DNA of 64,000 nt from Ischnura elegans (taxonomy: Eukaryota; Arthropoda; Insecta; Odonata; Coenagrionidae), in contig NC_060252.1 in assembly GCF_921293095.1 (NCBI RefSeq), positions 8,618,001 through 8,682,000 of the forward strand, read 5' to 3'. The notes under the pieces are model-generated. The model made no database searches and was not told the DNA's origin. It saw only the letters and a list, made by a program, of their open reading frames with translations. Made by a program: the position numbers and the translations under genes. Below, piece after piece: positions 11,301-21,400 of this stretch (position 1 is the first letter of the stretch; each line of letters begins with the position of its first letter).

Positions 11301-13666
11301 GTTGTCCGAAATTCATTTCTTTATTAACTCATTTCTTAAACGAGACACCTCCCCAAAATTATAACACCACCTATTTTAACTTAAATTAGCCTTTTTAGGT
11401 AGAAAACGTTTAAAGTAGATTATATTTATAGGAAACCGTTTCTGTAAACCGGTAAGGAAAAACTCATGCTCTTAATTCTATATCTAGTGTCATTCAATGG
11501 GTACAAAAGTCTTAGGAAACAGCATTAAAGGTTTAAAATACCGCTAAAAAAGACCCATATTTCAGTATAATCAGCATCGTTACCAAGTATGCCATGTGTA
11601 CTTCGTACACAGTTCTTTAATCCCTTAATTTTCATCGTAGAGAATCAAACGACGCCTGTGTACGCTGAGAGATGATTGATTAGGTGGCGATACGAGAAAC
11701 ATTGCTACTTGAAAAGTTCAATCCCGATAGATGCGGATTAAGACGCGATCGAGCGAGAAAGGCCTAATGAGGGACTGCTTTGGACTGCCTGGACCCGTCC
11801 GCCGTAACGGACTGGAGTCGACATTTTTATTATTCCCTCATTTGTTTTTTTTCTTTATATTTGTGAGCATATTGGCGGAATCTCGATAAGGAATGTGATT
11901 GCTTGTGGACATATTTTCATCCAGAAAATTAGTTTATGGGTATGGTAATCGTGTGGCACTAACATTAATTTGTAGGGTCATCCCTGCGGCATATACGCCT
12001 TCCTAATTCTTTCCTTAAAATGAAGATTGAATGACGCTAGGTACTTTTTCTGATTTGCAAAGGGTATCTGGTTTCTGGACATTTTATTACGGTGAAGTCT
12101 ATGCTATTTGCTCTAGGCTACGTTAGCGTTTATTTCCACGTTAATAAAATAACGATTTTTTTGAAGACTTTATCGACCTTCCTCTCCATGGCAAAAAAAA
12201 TATCCCACCATTTAAATAGAGCTAATGAATTTTGTCCCGGCTTAGTCATTTTGGAAACTCATCGTAGGGGTAAATCATTTATGGCCAGTGTTCGTTTTTA
12301 ATATCGCGCCACCTGGCGAATCCATTAATTTTTTTGCCATCTCAGTACTGCTGCCAAATTTTTGTAGCTCCCACGGAAAACAGCAGTTTTGTGGGGATAG
12401 TCCGAGTAACTTGAGGTATGGTATTTCCCTGAAACACAGCATTTGTTCCAGAATAATTTTTGTTGTATTTATTTGTCTTCAATCGCTTTCGATCTTATTT
12501 GTATGCATAGACTTACTGAGAGGCAAAATTCGCCATCGATTCAGTTGAATTTAAGGTTGACTTAATTCAGCAACGCGTTTTATTTACGCCCATTCGAAAT
12601 GGGCTCATGGATAAAGTAGCTTGAGGGACCGCACTGACCGCATCTTTCATATCGCTTCTCGTGTGAAAGGGTGGTTGAATTTTCTTTTTGACCTAGTTAC
12701 TTGCCAGCTGAGCGTGCGACCACAAATCTAAAGAAATTTTGCTCACACCAAAGCGCATTGAATTCCGTGAAAGCCTTAAAGATCCTGATATGCCCGGATT
12801 TATTATTTTATTCTAGCCCTTTTTGAATTAAAACTTGTGTTAGTAAGGAATTTGTATTGAAAAATTTAAGTTCGTGGGAAGATTGTGATTTTATATTTAG
12901 ATTAACTAGCGAAGAGGATTAGGGTTGAGATGAGGCTACTGCTAAAAATGATGCCGATAATTTAATGCTTTGATTAATGGGGAAGAATATCTCGACCACT
13001 GCAGTTATTTAGAGGGTAGGTCAATTAAATAAAACGGATCTCATTATCAGGATGTATATTGACATTGTCATTGACACGTGACTTTTGTCAATCTCTTAAT
13101 AGTAATTTTTTTTTGAAAGATAATATTTTTTTGATAATCATAACGAAAATGCTATGGAATTGACAATTATCGAAAACTTGTATCTTTAATTCCTGGTATA
13201 TTTTTTTCCTGTTGGTGAGAATGTGCCGCACACAATAGCAAATCACATAATTTGCGTCAAAGAGTGTAACTGTTCATTTTTTAAGTCAGATAATGAATGT
13301 GTTGGAGAAGGATAATTAATGGTCATCGTTATGAAAATTTGAGAAGACGGTGGATCAAGGATGGCATCTTTGATTGTGTTACTCTCCAACATTCATTTAC
13401 TGCTCATTATTTATGAGTTCAGTTTTTATAAGATTTTAAAAGTTAATAATGAGATAAATTTTTGTACTTCGAGTCTCCGTTAATGCTTTATTAAAAATGT
13501 GGAATAAAAATTTAACCTGTGGAAATACAACCTATGTAGCTGCCAGTCCGGTAGGTAATGAAACTGATTTATTGAATATTCATTAGGATTTGACTTTTGT
13601 AATTTTTTTGGCAATAGGAGTAGTAATATAAAAAAAATTGGAAAACTCGTTTTTTCCATAAAATTC
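8322..13666. other. Gene-free sequence, presumed upstream dynein intron
   Basis: ORFs here are below 110 codons and none matches a family I know. Small structures only: a 36-bp-period duplication at 11191-11244, a 7-bp hairpin at 11595-11611 (TGTGTAC-ttc-GTACACA) and a moderately GC-rich stretch near 10.1-10.3 kb. No exon with the expected AAA2 P-loop (GPTGSGKS/T) was found by scanning for GGNCCNACN. Confidence 0.5.
11191..11244. repeat. Short 36-bp-period duplication
   Basis: TTAGATACTCGCAGAATA occurs at 11191-11208 and again at 11227-11244, with similar sequence (ttgat) just before each. It is a recent small duplication with no coding context. Confidence 0.8.
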
Positions 13667-14190
13667 TAAGGCCGTTTTCCAATTCGCAATTATTCACCCT
13701 TCGTGCACTTTTCGATCGTCAACTTACGGATGTGACGACAGCAAGGGTGGATCCAATCGGCGAGGGCGCAAGGGAACGAAGGGTAAGTGAGCAAGGGAGC
13801 GCGGATGCTCCCTCACTACCTTCCCCTCGTAGGAAGTGGACGTCAAAATGGCGGCAATGGAAAACTCGGAAATCTTGAACTGGAGTTGTAAGTAATTTTT
13901 TGTTTATTATGTGAAGAGAGAGGGTCCAATCGGTGCCAGAAAAGTCAAAATACTAAGCATTCTAAATTACAAACGTAAACAAACCGAGTAGTAGGGTGAA
14001 ATTGATTATTAAATCAACCACAAGATGTCCTAACCCGACCCTGCGCTTCACATTTCGTTACTGCCAATAGTTCGCATTATTTCCGTTCACACTATATAGC
14101 GCCAGTAGAGCATTTGTAAGGGAGCAGGGTGCAAGGGAGAAAGGGGACGAGGGAATGAGTGCATACTACGTGAATTGGAAAACGGCCTAA
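13667..14190. mobile_element. 518-bp MITE with TAA target duplication
   Basis: The element 13670-14187 begins GGCCGTTTTCCAATTC and ends GAATTGGAAAACGGCC, a perfect 16-bp terminal inverted repeat. It is flanked by TAA at 13667-13669 and 14188-14190. The GGCC start and the TAA duplication again suggest a PIF/Harbinger-type element of a family different from the 4.4-8.3 kb pair. Inside it is unusually GC-rich for this window and carries a short frame starting ATGGCGGCAATGG at 13848 that runs into a GTAAGT donor-like site. No transposase is present. Confidence 0.85.
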
Positions 14191-14495
14191 GTTTCCAACC
14201 GTGAATAACTCAATAAGTATGGATTTATCGAGAAAGATTTTTGTCGACATATCCAAATAGGCTTTTGATTCTTTGTCATCTTTGTAACTATGAATTGAAA
14301 CACGCTTTGCATATTCTACATTCATTTATATACCCTATATTACTCAAATTTGGTAGAATGGTGGTTTATAACATCACATTCGCATATTAGTCAAGTCGTT
14401 GAAGCGAAAATCAGCTTTAACTTCCGAATATTTATAAAACAAACTCGTTGGCTTGAAATTTTATGCATAGCTAGAGAAGGTATCAACAAACATTT
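14191..14495. other. Gap between MITE and LINE
   Basis: A short AT-rich spacer with no recognisable content. It ends where the LINE 3' tail begins. Confidence 0.5.
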
Positions 14496-14590
14496 CATCT
14501 ACATCTACATAATACCGCAAGCCGCCTAAAAGGCGTGTGGCAGGGGGTGTTGGGACACCAGCCGTTTACAGCTAAAAAAAAATGAAGTGC
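14496..14590 (-). repeat. LINE 3' UTR with two mini-hairpins and ATGTAG tail
   Basis: On the + strand, CGCCT-aaa-AGGCG (14523-14535) and GGTGT-tggg-ACACC (14546-14559) form two small stems immediately before the short tandem tail at 14496-14510. In CR1-like elements, 3'-terminal stems and short repeats are known to serve reverse transcriptase recognition. Applying this here is inference. Confidence 0.6.
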
Positions 14591-14606
14591 TCTAACGAGG
14601 TTGGGA

Positions 14607-15280
14607 CTAGCGTTTATTAAAGTCCTTTATGGTTCGGGGGAAAAACGAATTCCCATATCTATCCGTTCGGCAAAACATCATTCTTAATTTATCGCTTCTA
14701 TGGGACCTGGAAATATAGTGTGGCTCTAATATTATGTTCTCTGTGTCGCTCTTGAAGATATCCATTCTCAATTGTTCAAGCAATCTAAGCCTAGCGCGCA
14801 GCCTCCGAGTCTCCAGCGGCTCCCAGCCTAATTCGCTAAACATCTGGGTAACACTGTCTGTACGCCCGTAGCAGTTTTTGACGAAACGTGCAGCCTTCAT
14901 TTGTATTTTATTCAGTTCGCGGATTAAGTCTTTCTGCACCGGATCCAAATCGCTCGCTGCATATTCAAGATGAGGTCGGACGAGAGCGAAATAGCACCTT
15001 TCTTTTACTTTCTCGTCCGAAAATATTCCCACATTACACTTGACGAATCCTAATTTCTTCAGGGCTATGCCGCAAATATTCTTTATATGTGTTCCCCACG
15101 TGAGGTTCGAGGGTATGGTAACTCCCAGGTACTTCACATCGTCTTTTGCCTTTATGTTAATACCATCCACTGCATAAACATTGTTAGAGTTGGACGAATT
15201 CCGCAAGAAATGTACCGCCATGCATTTGCTCAGATCAAGTTTGAGTCCCCACTCTTGGCTCCACAAATAAGTCAGATGAT
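14607..15280 (-). pseudogene. LINE reverse transcriptase fragment: thumb and C-terminal domain
   Basis: The frame resumes at WSQEWGLKLDLSKCMAV, the post-FADD block with the conserved 'N/SKC' region. It runs on through VKYLGVTI, the block near the thumb, then YFALVRPHLEYAASDLDP and IQMKAARFVKN. It ends at 14,607 after SFFPRTIKDFNKR, which resembles the C-terminal 'FFPRTI..WN.L' signature of Jockey/CR1-group proteins. This part is undamaged apart from the shift at its start. Decay of the element is therefore modest. Confidence 0.9.
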
Positions 15281-15558
15281 AGAATTTCATGGTTAGAGTG
15301 ATCATTAATTTCGCGATAGATGACAGCGTCGTCAGCAAATAAACGTATTTTACATTAATTACATTTTACATTACATTAAATGTGGGAGCAGAGATCATTA
15401 ATGTATGTAATGAACAACAGGGGGCCGATTACGCTTCCTTGTGGAACACCTGATGTAACTTTTACAACATCAGAGCTAATTCCGTCAAGAACTACTTTTT
15501 GTTTACGATCTCTGAGAAAGTCGCGTATCCAGTTTACAACTTTTCGTTTAATCCGCAC
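15270..15558 (-). pseudogene. LINE reverse transcriptase fragment: palm with FADD
   Basis: This continues the RT after the frameshift: [20 protein letters not shown], then [14 protein letters not shown] and INDLCSHI, the usual order before the catalytic block. Between INDLCSHI and FADD lies a short expansion built of TGTAA-like repeats (about 15,345-15,377) that brings in two in-frame stops. The FADD box itself (15,328-15,339) is intact and is followed by AVIYREIND. A second frameshift near 15,265-15,280 moves the frame into the next fragment. Confidence 0.9.
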
Positions 15559-16490
15559 GACTGTAATATGTATAAAAGTTTGTTGTGAGGTGCAGTGTCG
15601 AAAGCTTTCTTAAAAGCTAGAAATAGTGCGTCAACTTGTGTTTTCGATTCACCAGATTTTATAACGTCGTGAAGAAAGAGCGCGAGCTGTGTTTCGCATG
15701 ATCTGCCTTTTCGGAATCCGTGCTGACAGTCATGGAGGAAGTTACGTCTGTCCAAGAAAGTCAGGGCATTGCTAACGATGATATGCTCAAGTATCTTGCC
15801 TATAATCGATATTAATGAAATCGGACGGTAGTTGCCTGAGTTATATCTGTTTCCCTTTTTGAATATGGGTGTAACGCTTGCAAATTTCCAGTCTAGCGGT
15901 AACTCCCCTTCGGAGAGTGACTTCTTGAATATGATGTCTAAGTAAGGTGCGATCTGTGGAGCTAACTCCTTGAGGACACGCGCGGGTATTCCTTCTGGAC
16001 CCGGAGATTTACTATTCTTAATCGAATGTAGTTGTTTAGTTATCCCATCCCGTTGTATAGATATTTCTTCCATCGATTCCTCAGTGTATGGCATATCTAA
16101 ATTAAATTGAATATCGTCAGTAGTGTATACACTTTCGAAGTGGGAATTTAAAGTTTTAGCTTTGTCAATATTTTCGGTGACAGGTTTACCATCTTTACCA
16201 AATAACGAATCTACGGTTGAATGTTTTCCCTGAAGCTCTCTCGCGGAAGACCAAAAGGATTTCGGATTTTCTTCGAGTAATTCACCGAGTACTTTTTTCT
16301 TAAACTTTCGCATTGCAGTTCGCATTGATTTCTTGGTTATTGAGCGTTGTGCATCGTAACTTTCTTTAGCTTCAAGTTCCTTCGATTTATTACGTGATGT
16401 AATGGACTTTTTGTATAAGTTGTATATTTTTCTCTGTTTCCTAAGTTCCCTTCTGACATCGTTGTTGTACCAGCGAGTTTCCTTATTATC
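15534..16490 (-). pseudogene. LINE reverse transcriptase fragment: linker and fingers/palm
   Basis: From about 16,490 the frame reads through the charged linker typical between endonuclease and RT. It then continues from 16,325 through the RT blocks SPGPEGIPARVL (substrate-binding fingers), FKKGNRYNSGNYRPISL, HGFRKGRSCETQLA and [15 protein letters not shown], the first catalytic-aspartate block, with the usual DFKKAFD changed to AFKKAFD. It ends in a stop at 15,534. Comparison with the next fragment shows a single-base loss near 15,540 that breaks the frame. Upstream, a stop interrupts the same frame near 16,500, and the stretch 16,527-16,670 continues endonuclease-like sequence in another frame. 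Non-functional. Confidence 0.9.
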
Positions 16491-16700
16491 TCATTTCAGT
16501 TTTTGCGGAATATTTTCGTTGATTCCTTAGCGCAGAATTTCTAAGAAGTGTTTCCATGTTTCATCTGTGCTTTGGTCCTTTGATGTAAGTACGAAATTTT
16601 TGTTGGTGCCCTTAAGCATTAATGACTTAGCGCCGATTAACACTTCCACCGTGGGGGTAGTTTCTTCCCTTCCTCTTTGGTGAAAAATATTTCTCAAAGT

Positions 16701-18314
16701 AGATTTAGTATAATAAAGTTTGCCCTTTAAGAAGGGCAGAAACCGCCTCAGGGTGAAAACGTCAGCCGGCGCTGTAACTATTTTTTGTTGATGCATTCTC
16801 TAGCTACGAGCAGAATTTTATGTCATCTGGTTAAGTTTCAAATAATTCGGAAGTGAAAAGTTTCAATGGCTAGACTGTATATAAAATTTTATGTTCTGCG
16901 ATTCATTGTTATGCAAGGAATTCGCGGCGGACATTCCGCTCTGTGAAGTCATTTTTTGACAAGAGGCACCTACGGTCTCACTCAGCAACCTATGCCCGGA
17001 GGCGTCTCTGGCGCGAAGCACCAGCTGGACAACGGACGGACGACCTGGGCGTCAGCGATCGAATAAGTTTTCCGCTGAAGAAATATGAAGCGGTACATGC
17101 TCTGAGTGAATGCTTAGGTCTGATGAATTATACCTGAGTTGCACTGAAGTTGAGGTTAGATATAAGGTACTTAATAAAATGAGGAAAAATTTTTTTTAAC
17201 GGATAAATTCCCCACTGCTTTTGGCAAATTCATTCAAGTTATCGCTTAGCTATTCATTCTTACTGTGAATCAGAGTTTGTTAGCATTTTGATATACCCCA
17301 AATCCTCGAAAATGTTAGAAAAGCTCATGCGGTTGATTTTTGTCTATTTTCTGTATATTTCATATTTTAATTGAAGTTTGTTTTGCCTCCTTTAATTTGA
17401 GATAGCTTTTTTTTATCAACAAATTTATGCACATTCCTGCAGTCATATATCCCAAAATATTTCCATGTGTTATCTCTTTATGCTCATACACATTTTTGAT
17501 CGTTTATTTTTCTTTTCCCTTTCCATCGACGGAATTCCATTGTACTTCACGAAAAAGTTTTCGTCATCCTTCACATAACCTTGCTACTCTCAAAATGTAT
17601 TCCTAAACCTCTCCCATTTCGCTGACCATATGATTCTCTGTCGGTACTCCTAAACTTGTATCGGATTTATTGGCTTCGTGACTATCTTTGCCTAGGCTAC
17701 CCTTTAGTATTTCTGGAGGAAGCACCTCACAAGAAATTAGGCAATTTTACCAATTTTGTTCTTACTCCTCTTGCCTTTAATTTGTCCAGTGCGTATGATC
17801 CTTAGGGTATTGCTACAAAACTTCCTCCGAACACCTCATCCTATCATCTCTCTGTGCGTCAAGGAAAATAATCAAAGTTTCGCTAAAAGAAATAATTTAG
17901 TGAGTGATACTGTTTTAAACTTATTATTGTAAAGATGTAAGAAGATCTAGTGATTGAAATGTCACAGCGTGGTAATTGCAATAAGTAATAGTCAAGTGAA
18001 ATATCCGTGATGTTCTTATATCTTCCGAAAATTAGGTCAGAGTTAGAAACATTTAATCTCTTAAGCATGAGTTAGTTTCTTATTGAATGTATCAATGTTC
18101 ATTGTAACTAGTTTGGCGTTCACAATGAATGTTTTAATTACTGACTGCCCCTTTGGTGTATTAAAATTGTGACAATTCCGTCAAAGAATGCTGAAGATTT
18201 CTTGTGATCTTTACGTAAAATATATATAATATTTGGTATGCATTTTGTATGTATTATGTCTTTTATTCAAACTGTCTAAATTCGCAATTAAGGTTTCCGG
18301 TCTCTCTTTCTCAG
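16701..18314. other. Gene-free sequence before dynein exon 1
   Basis: Presumed 3' end of a long upstream intron. A GC-richer stretch at 16,920-17,140 contains a 64-codon frame with no family resemblance. The segment ends in a pyrimidine-rich acceptor (ctctctttctcag) at 18,302-18,314. Confidence 0.55.
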
Positions 18315-18469
18315 TGCTATGAAATTCTTCGAGACTCTCTGTCATTACTAAAAGGTGAAATGTCCCCTAGTGGTGCTCCGTATGAAACAGTTCACTCTTA
18401 CGTTCTAAATCCCAAGTCTATTACAATGGGCCAACTATACGGAGAATATGATCTTCAAACACATGAGTG
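18315..18469 (+). CDS. DNAH1: Dynein exon 1 of window: AAA2 after Walker A
   Basis: Encodes fragment residues 1-51 plus two bases of W52. It opens [14 protein letters not shown], which directly follows the AAA2 P-loop (GPTGSGKST) in the family. That P-loop must therefore sit on an upstream exon outside or unrecognised in this window. [18 protein letters not shown] is the very conserved AAA2 segment. The acceptor is tttctcag at 18,314 (phase 0) and the donor is GTAAGT at 18,470 (phase 2). The upstream ATG at 18,249 is intronic, because conservation begins exactly at the acceptor. Confidence 0.95.
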
Positions 18470-21400
18470 GTAAGTGAAAATTTCCCTAATTTAATTCTTT
18501 ATTAAACATTAATCTGGCTTAACTTGACTTATTATTAACCAGTCCAATTCAAGATAGCCCTACAGTCACTGCACAAGCCGCGAATCCATCTTGAAATCGA
18601 TTTTTGAGAATATGCGATTACTTATACCTCTCAATATCCAAAACTAACTTCCTTGCTTATGGATAATGTAAAGGAAAAATAGCTTTTATCAACTAATGGC
18701 AATGCCTGGTCGATTGACGGCAATACGCATTTGTGAAAAAACTTACGTTCTTTTCAATTCTCTGCTCCGCAATTATTCCAAGATAATTCAATTGAAGTAA
18801 TTATGAATTAAAGTTTATGCATTTGACTGTTTGTTATTTTCCCCAAACTTCACGACTAAATCACGTTAATTGTTTTCTTCTTAGCATATATCTTATTCTC
18901 ATATCAAAATTTTATTTTTGGATTAGTAGTGGCCATGTATTATGTTTTATACTTATTTTTTAACTGCCATATAATTAGTAAAAGCAATTTATTTAAATAT
19001 TTTATAGGACCGATGGAATTTTGTCATCACTAGTGCGTCAGGGTGCGGCTCTGGCGGCAGGAGGTGGGGAGATAATTGATGAAGAAGGTTTTACGGCCAG
19101 AGCTCCAGATGGAAGCATCTTGACAGCAGAACCTGATCCAGATCATCGCTGGTATGTTTTCGATGGTCCGGTCGATGCCGTGTGGATAGAGAACATGAAT
19201 ACAGTTTTGGATGACAACAAGAAACTCTGCCTCAGCTCCGGGGAAATAATGAAGCTGGCACCGACAATGACGATGATGTTTGAAGTTGCAGACTTGGCGG
19301 TTGCTTCTCCAGCTACCGTTTCGCGTTGCGGTATGGTGTACTTGGAACCAGGAGTTCTTGGACTTTCGCCCTTCGTCACATGCTGGTTGAAACGTCTTCC
19401 AGAGGTAAGGAAGTGACACGACGGGACGCAATTATTATGCACCCTGGGGATGAATCGGTTGTTTTTTGAATGATTGGATGCTATCACCTTTTGCGTAATT
19501 ATTTGAAGATTTTAGAATATTTTAGTTAATGATGTCGATGGCGTTGTGCAATGTCTTATTCGTATCTCACTTCTGGAATTGTGCGTAGTAAGTAAAGTCT
19601 ATAGTTTATAACTCAATCCGGAGAGTCCTCCTTGGAAGTATTCAGGTGTTAATTTTATTGTCATCCTATTTTTTCCCTATTTAAGGGAGAAAAAAAGTTT
19701 TACGAGACATAAGGAGACAATTTTTCCAAAAGTTATAGCTGCATGTCAAAGCAATTTTAAATTTATATTTCCTTGATCTTGAGTGTTTCGTATCTATTTT
19801 TTTTTTCAAAAGTGTATTTTTTCCGTAAAAGAAGGTTTAGGTGGATTGATGTGGCTGATATTTCACTCCACGTTATGGTCCGATAGTTGCATTCTCAAAA
19901 AGAAAAATTGAGCTTTTGTAAGATTTTTTTGCACGTGTTTAAATTTAAATACGTATTTACAAATATTATGATTTATAGTACATACTCTTACAGCCTTTCC
20001 TCGAATAAAGGGTCGAGGTTCAATAATTTAGAATGTCTATTAAGCTTGGCAAGCGATAGTATTTCAGAATTTCGTACAATTTTACGTCGCAATTGCGGCA
20101 AAACAACAGCGCTCAATTATGTTGCACTAAAGCAAATTAGTTCCAAAAAGCTTTTATTGTAATTAGTGACACTGAATGAAAAAGAATTTCCTCAGTTGTC
20201 GTTCTTGAAAGTGAAAACTCCGGCCATTCAATTTGGAAAAAGCGAGCTCAGGTTCTCTCTGAGTGAGAAACGTCAAATATTGCTTGCTTTGGATAGGATC
20301 TTCATCTTTAGTGCTATTTTCTACTGAAATTTCGGAGCAGGCAGCGCTTTAGTAGGCAGTAATAGTCGATGGTAGGTTAGAATTGTTATTCAATCTCATC
20401 AGTTAAAAAATATTTTCCCGTTATTAAATTCATTTCAATATGAGGTATGAATTCTAGGCGGAAATCGAAGAAAAGTAACCGGAAAACCATCCCTTTCATC
20501 CGTATACAGATATATCTTTCAATTTTAATATGCACCTGCGTTTAGTCGTAGTTTAATTTAGTAAACCATATAGTCTCAGCAAAAACATGAATTGACGTTT
20601 CGATGATTTTGCATCTCTTACCTGAATGCTTACTTTTAGCACTTATTTTAAGAACAAAAACTTCGCTCAGTTTCACGATTTATTTTTATGTTTATCATGC
20701 GTAATAGTGTCAATATTTGTGTCCTGGGTAATTAAACCGATCGTTGACTTGCAGCTTTTCATGCTCCTTGGCGAGAAGCTTTAGCTATCTAGCTGCATTC
20801 CATTTGAGCGTATATCATTATTTACCGGCTGTACATTTGGCTCTTATCTATCGAGTCTGCATGTTTGGAATCGTTTTTCATGTTTTAGATTCCCATTTAC
20901 CCCTCAAAGCTACGTAAAATCCAATGTATTTACTCGCCATATAAGGTTCAGTGGCTGATATTTACTCTAGGTGTTCGAGTGGGATTCAGTTTTAATAATC
21001 CTGAAACATATTGACAGTTAGTTGAGCATGTTAATTATTGATTAACACGTTGAAAGTAAGCTTTAATCGGGAAAATACTGATATTTCATGTCGCAATAGA
21101 TAAACTCGCGTGGGGATTTATGTGGACTCTTATCACGTGTTTATTTCACTAGCTCTAAGCGGTCTATTACATTATTTTATCGAAAAAAAAATCATAATGC
21201 ACCGTTTATGTGAAGTGTTACTATTCTGTACGTTGCCTAAGATACGAACTTTACGAATGATTTAAAGAAATGGTTAGATATTTTGAATTATTTTCGTATC
21301 CGTTTAAGGCCATTAGGTATAAATTAAATTCAGTAAATTCACCAGCTTTTTCGTATTATAAATAGTTGATATTTTGAAAAAAATATTTTTCAAGCCTATC

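Larger units (their letters stand above)
14496..16700 (-). mobile_element. 5'-truncated, decayed LINE (Jockey/CR1-type non-LTR retrotransposon)
   Basis: Read on the - strand, this holds the end of an endonuclease region, a basic linker (WYNNDVRRELRKQRK type), a reverse transcriptase, a C-terminal domain and a 3' UTR. The UTR ends in a short ATGTAG tandem tail at 14496-14510. RT landmarks visible are [53 protein letters not shown] and the catalytic FADD at 15328-15339. Such domain order and a short tandem-repeat tail instead of poly(A) are known for CR1/L2/Jockey-group LINEs. The exact clade is inference. The 5' boundary near 16,700 is approximate: the predicted protein loses resemblance to LINE endonucleases there. 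The copy is dead, with several frameshifts and stops described in the fragment entries. It lies antisense to the dynein gene. Confidence 0.92.

Noticed and set aside
14491-16498. CATTTCA at both 14,491 and 16,492 as a LINE target-site duplication
   Set aside because: The right-hand copy lies inside LINE-derived coding sequence: the INENIPQKLK and WYNNDVRREL blocks continue across it, so it cannot be the element's 5' boundary.
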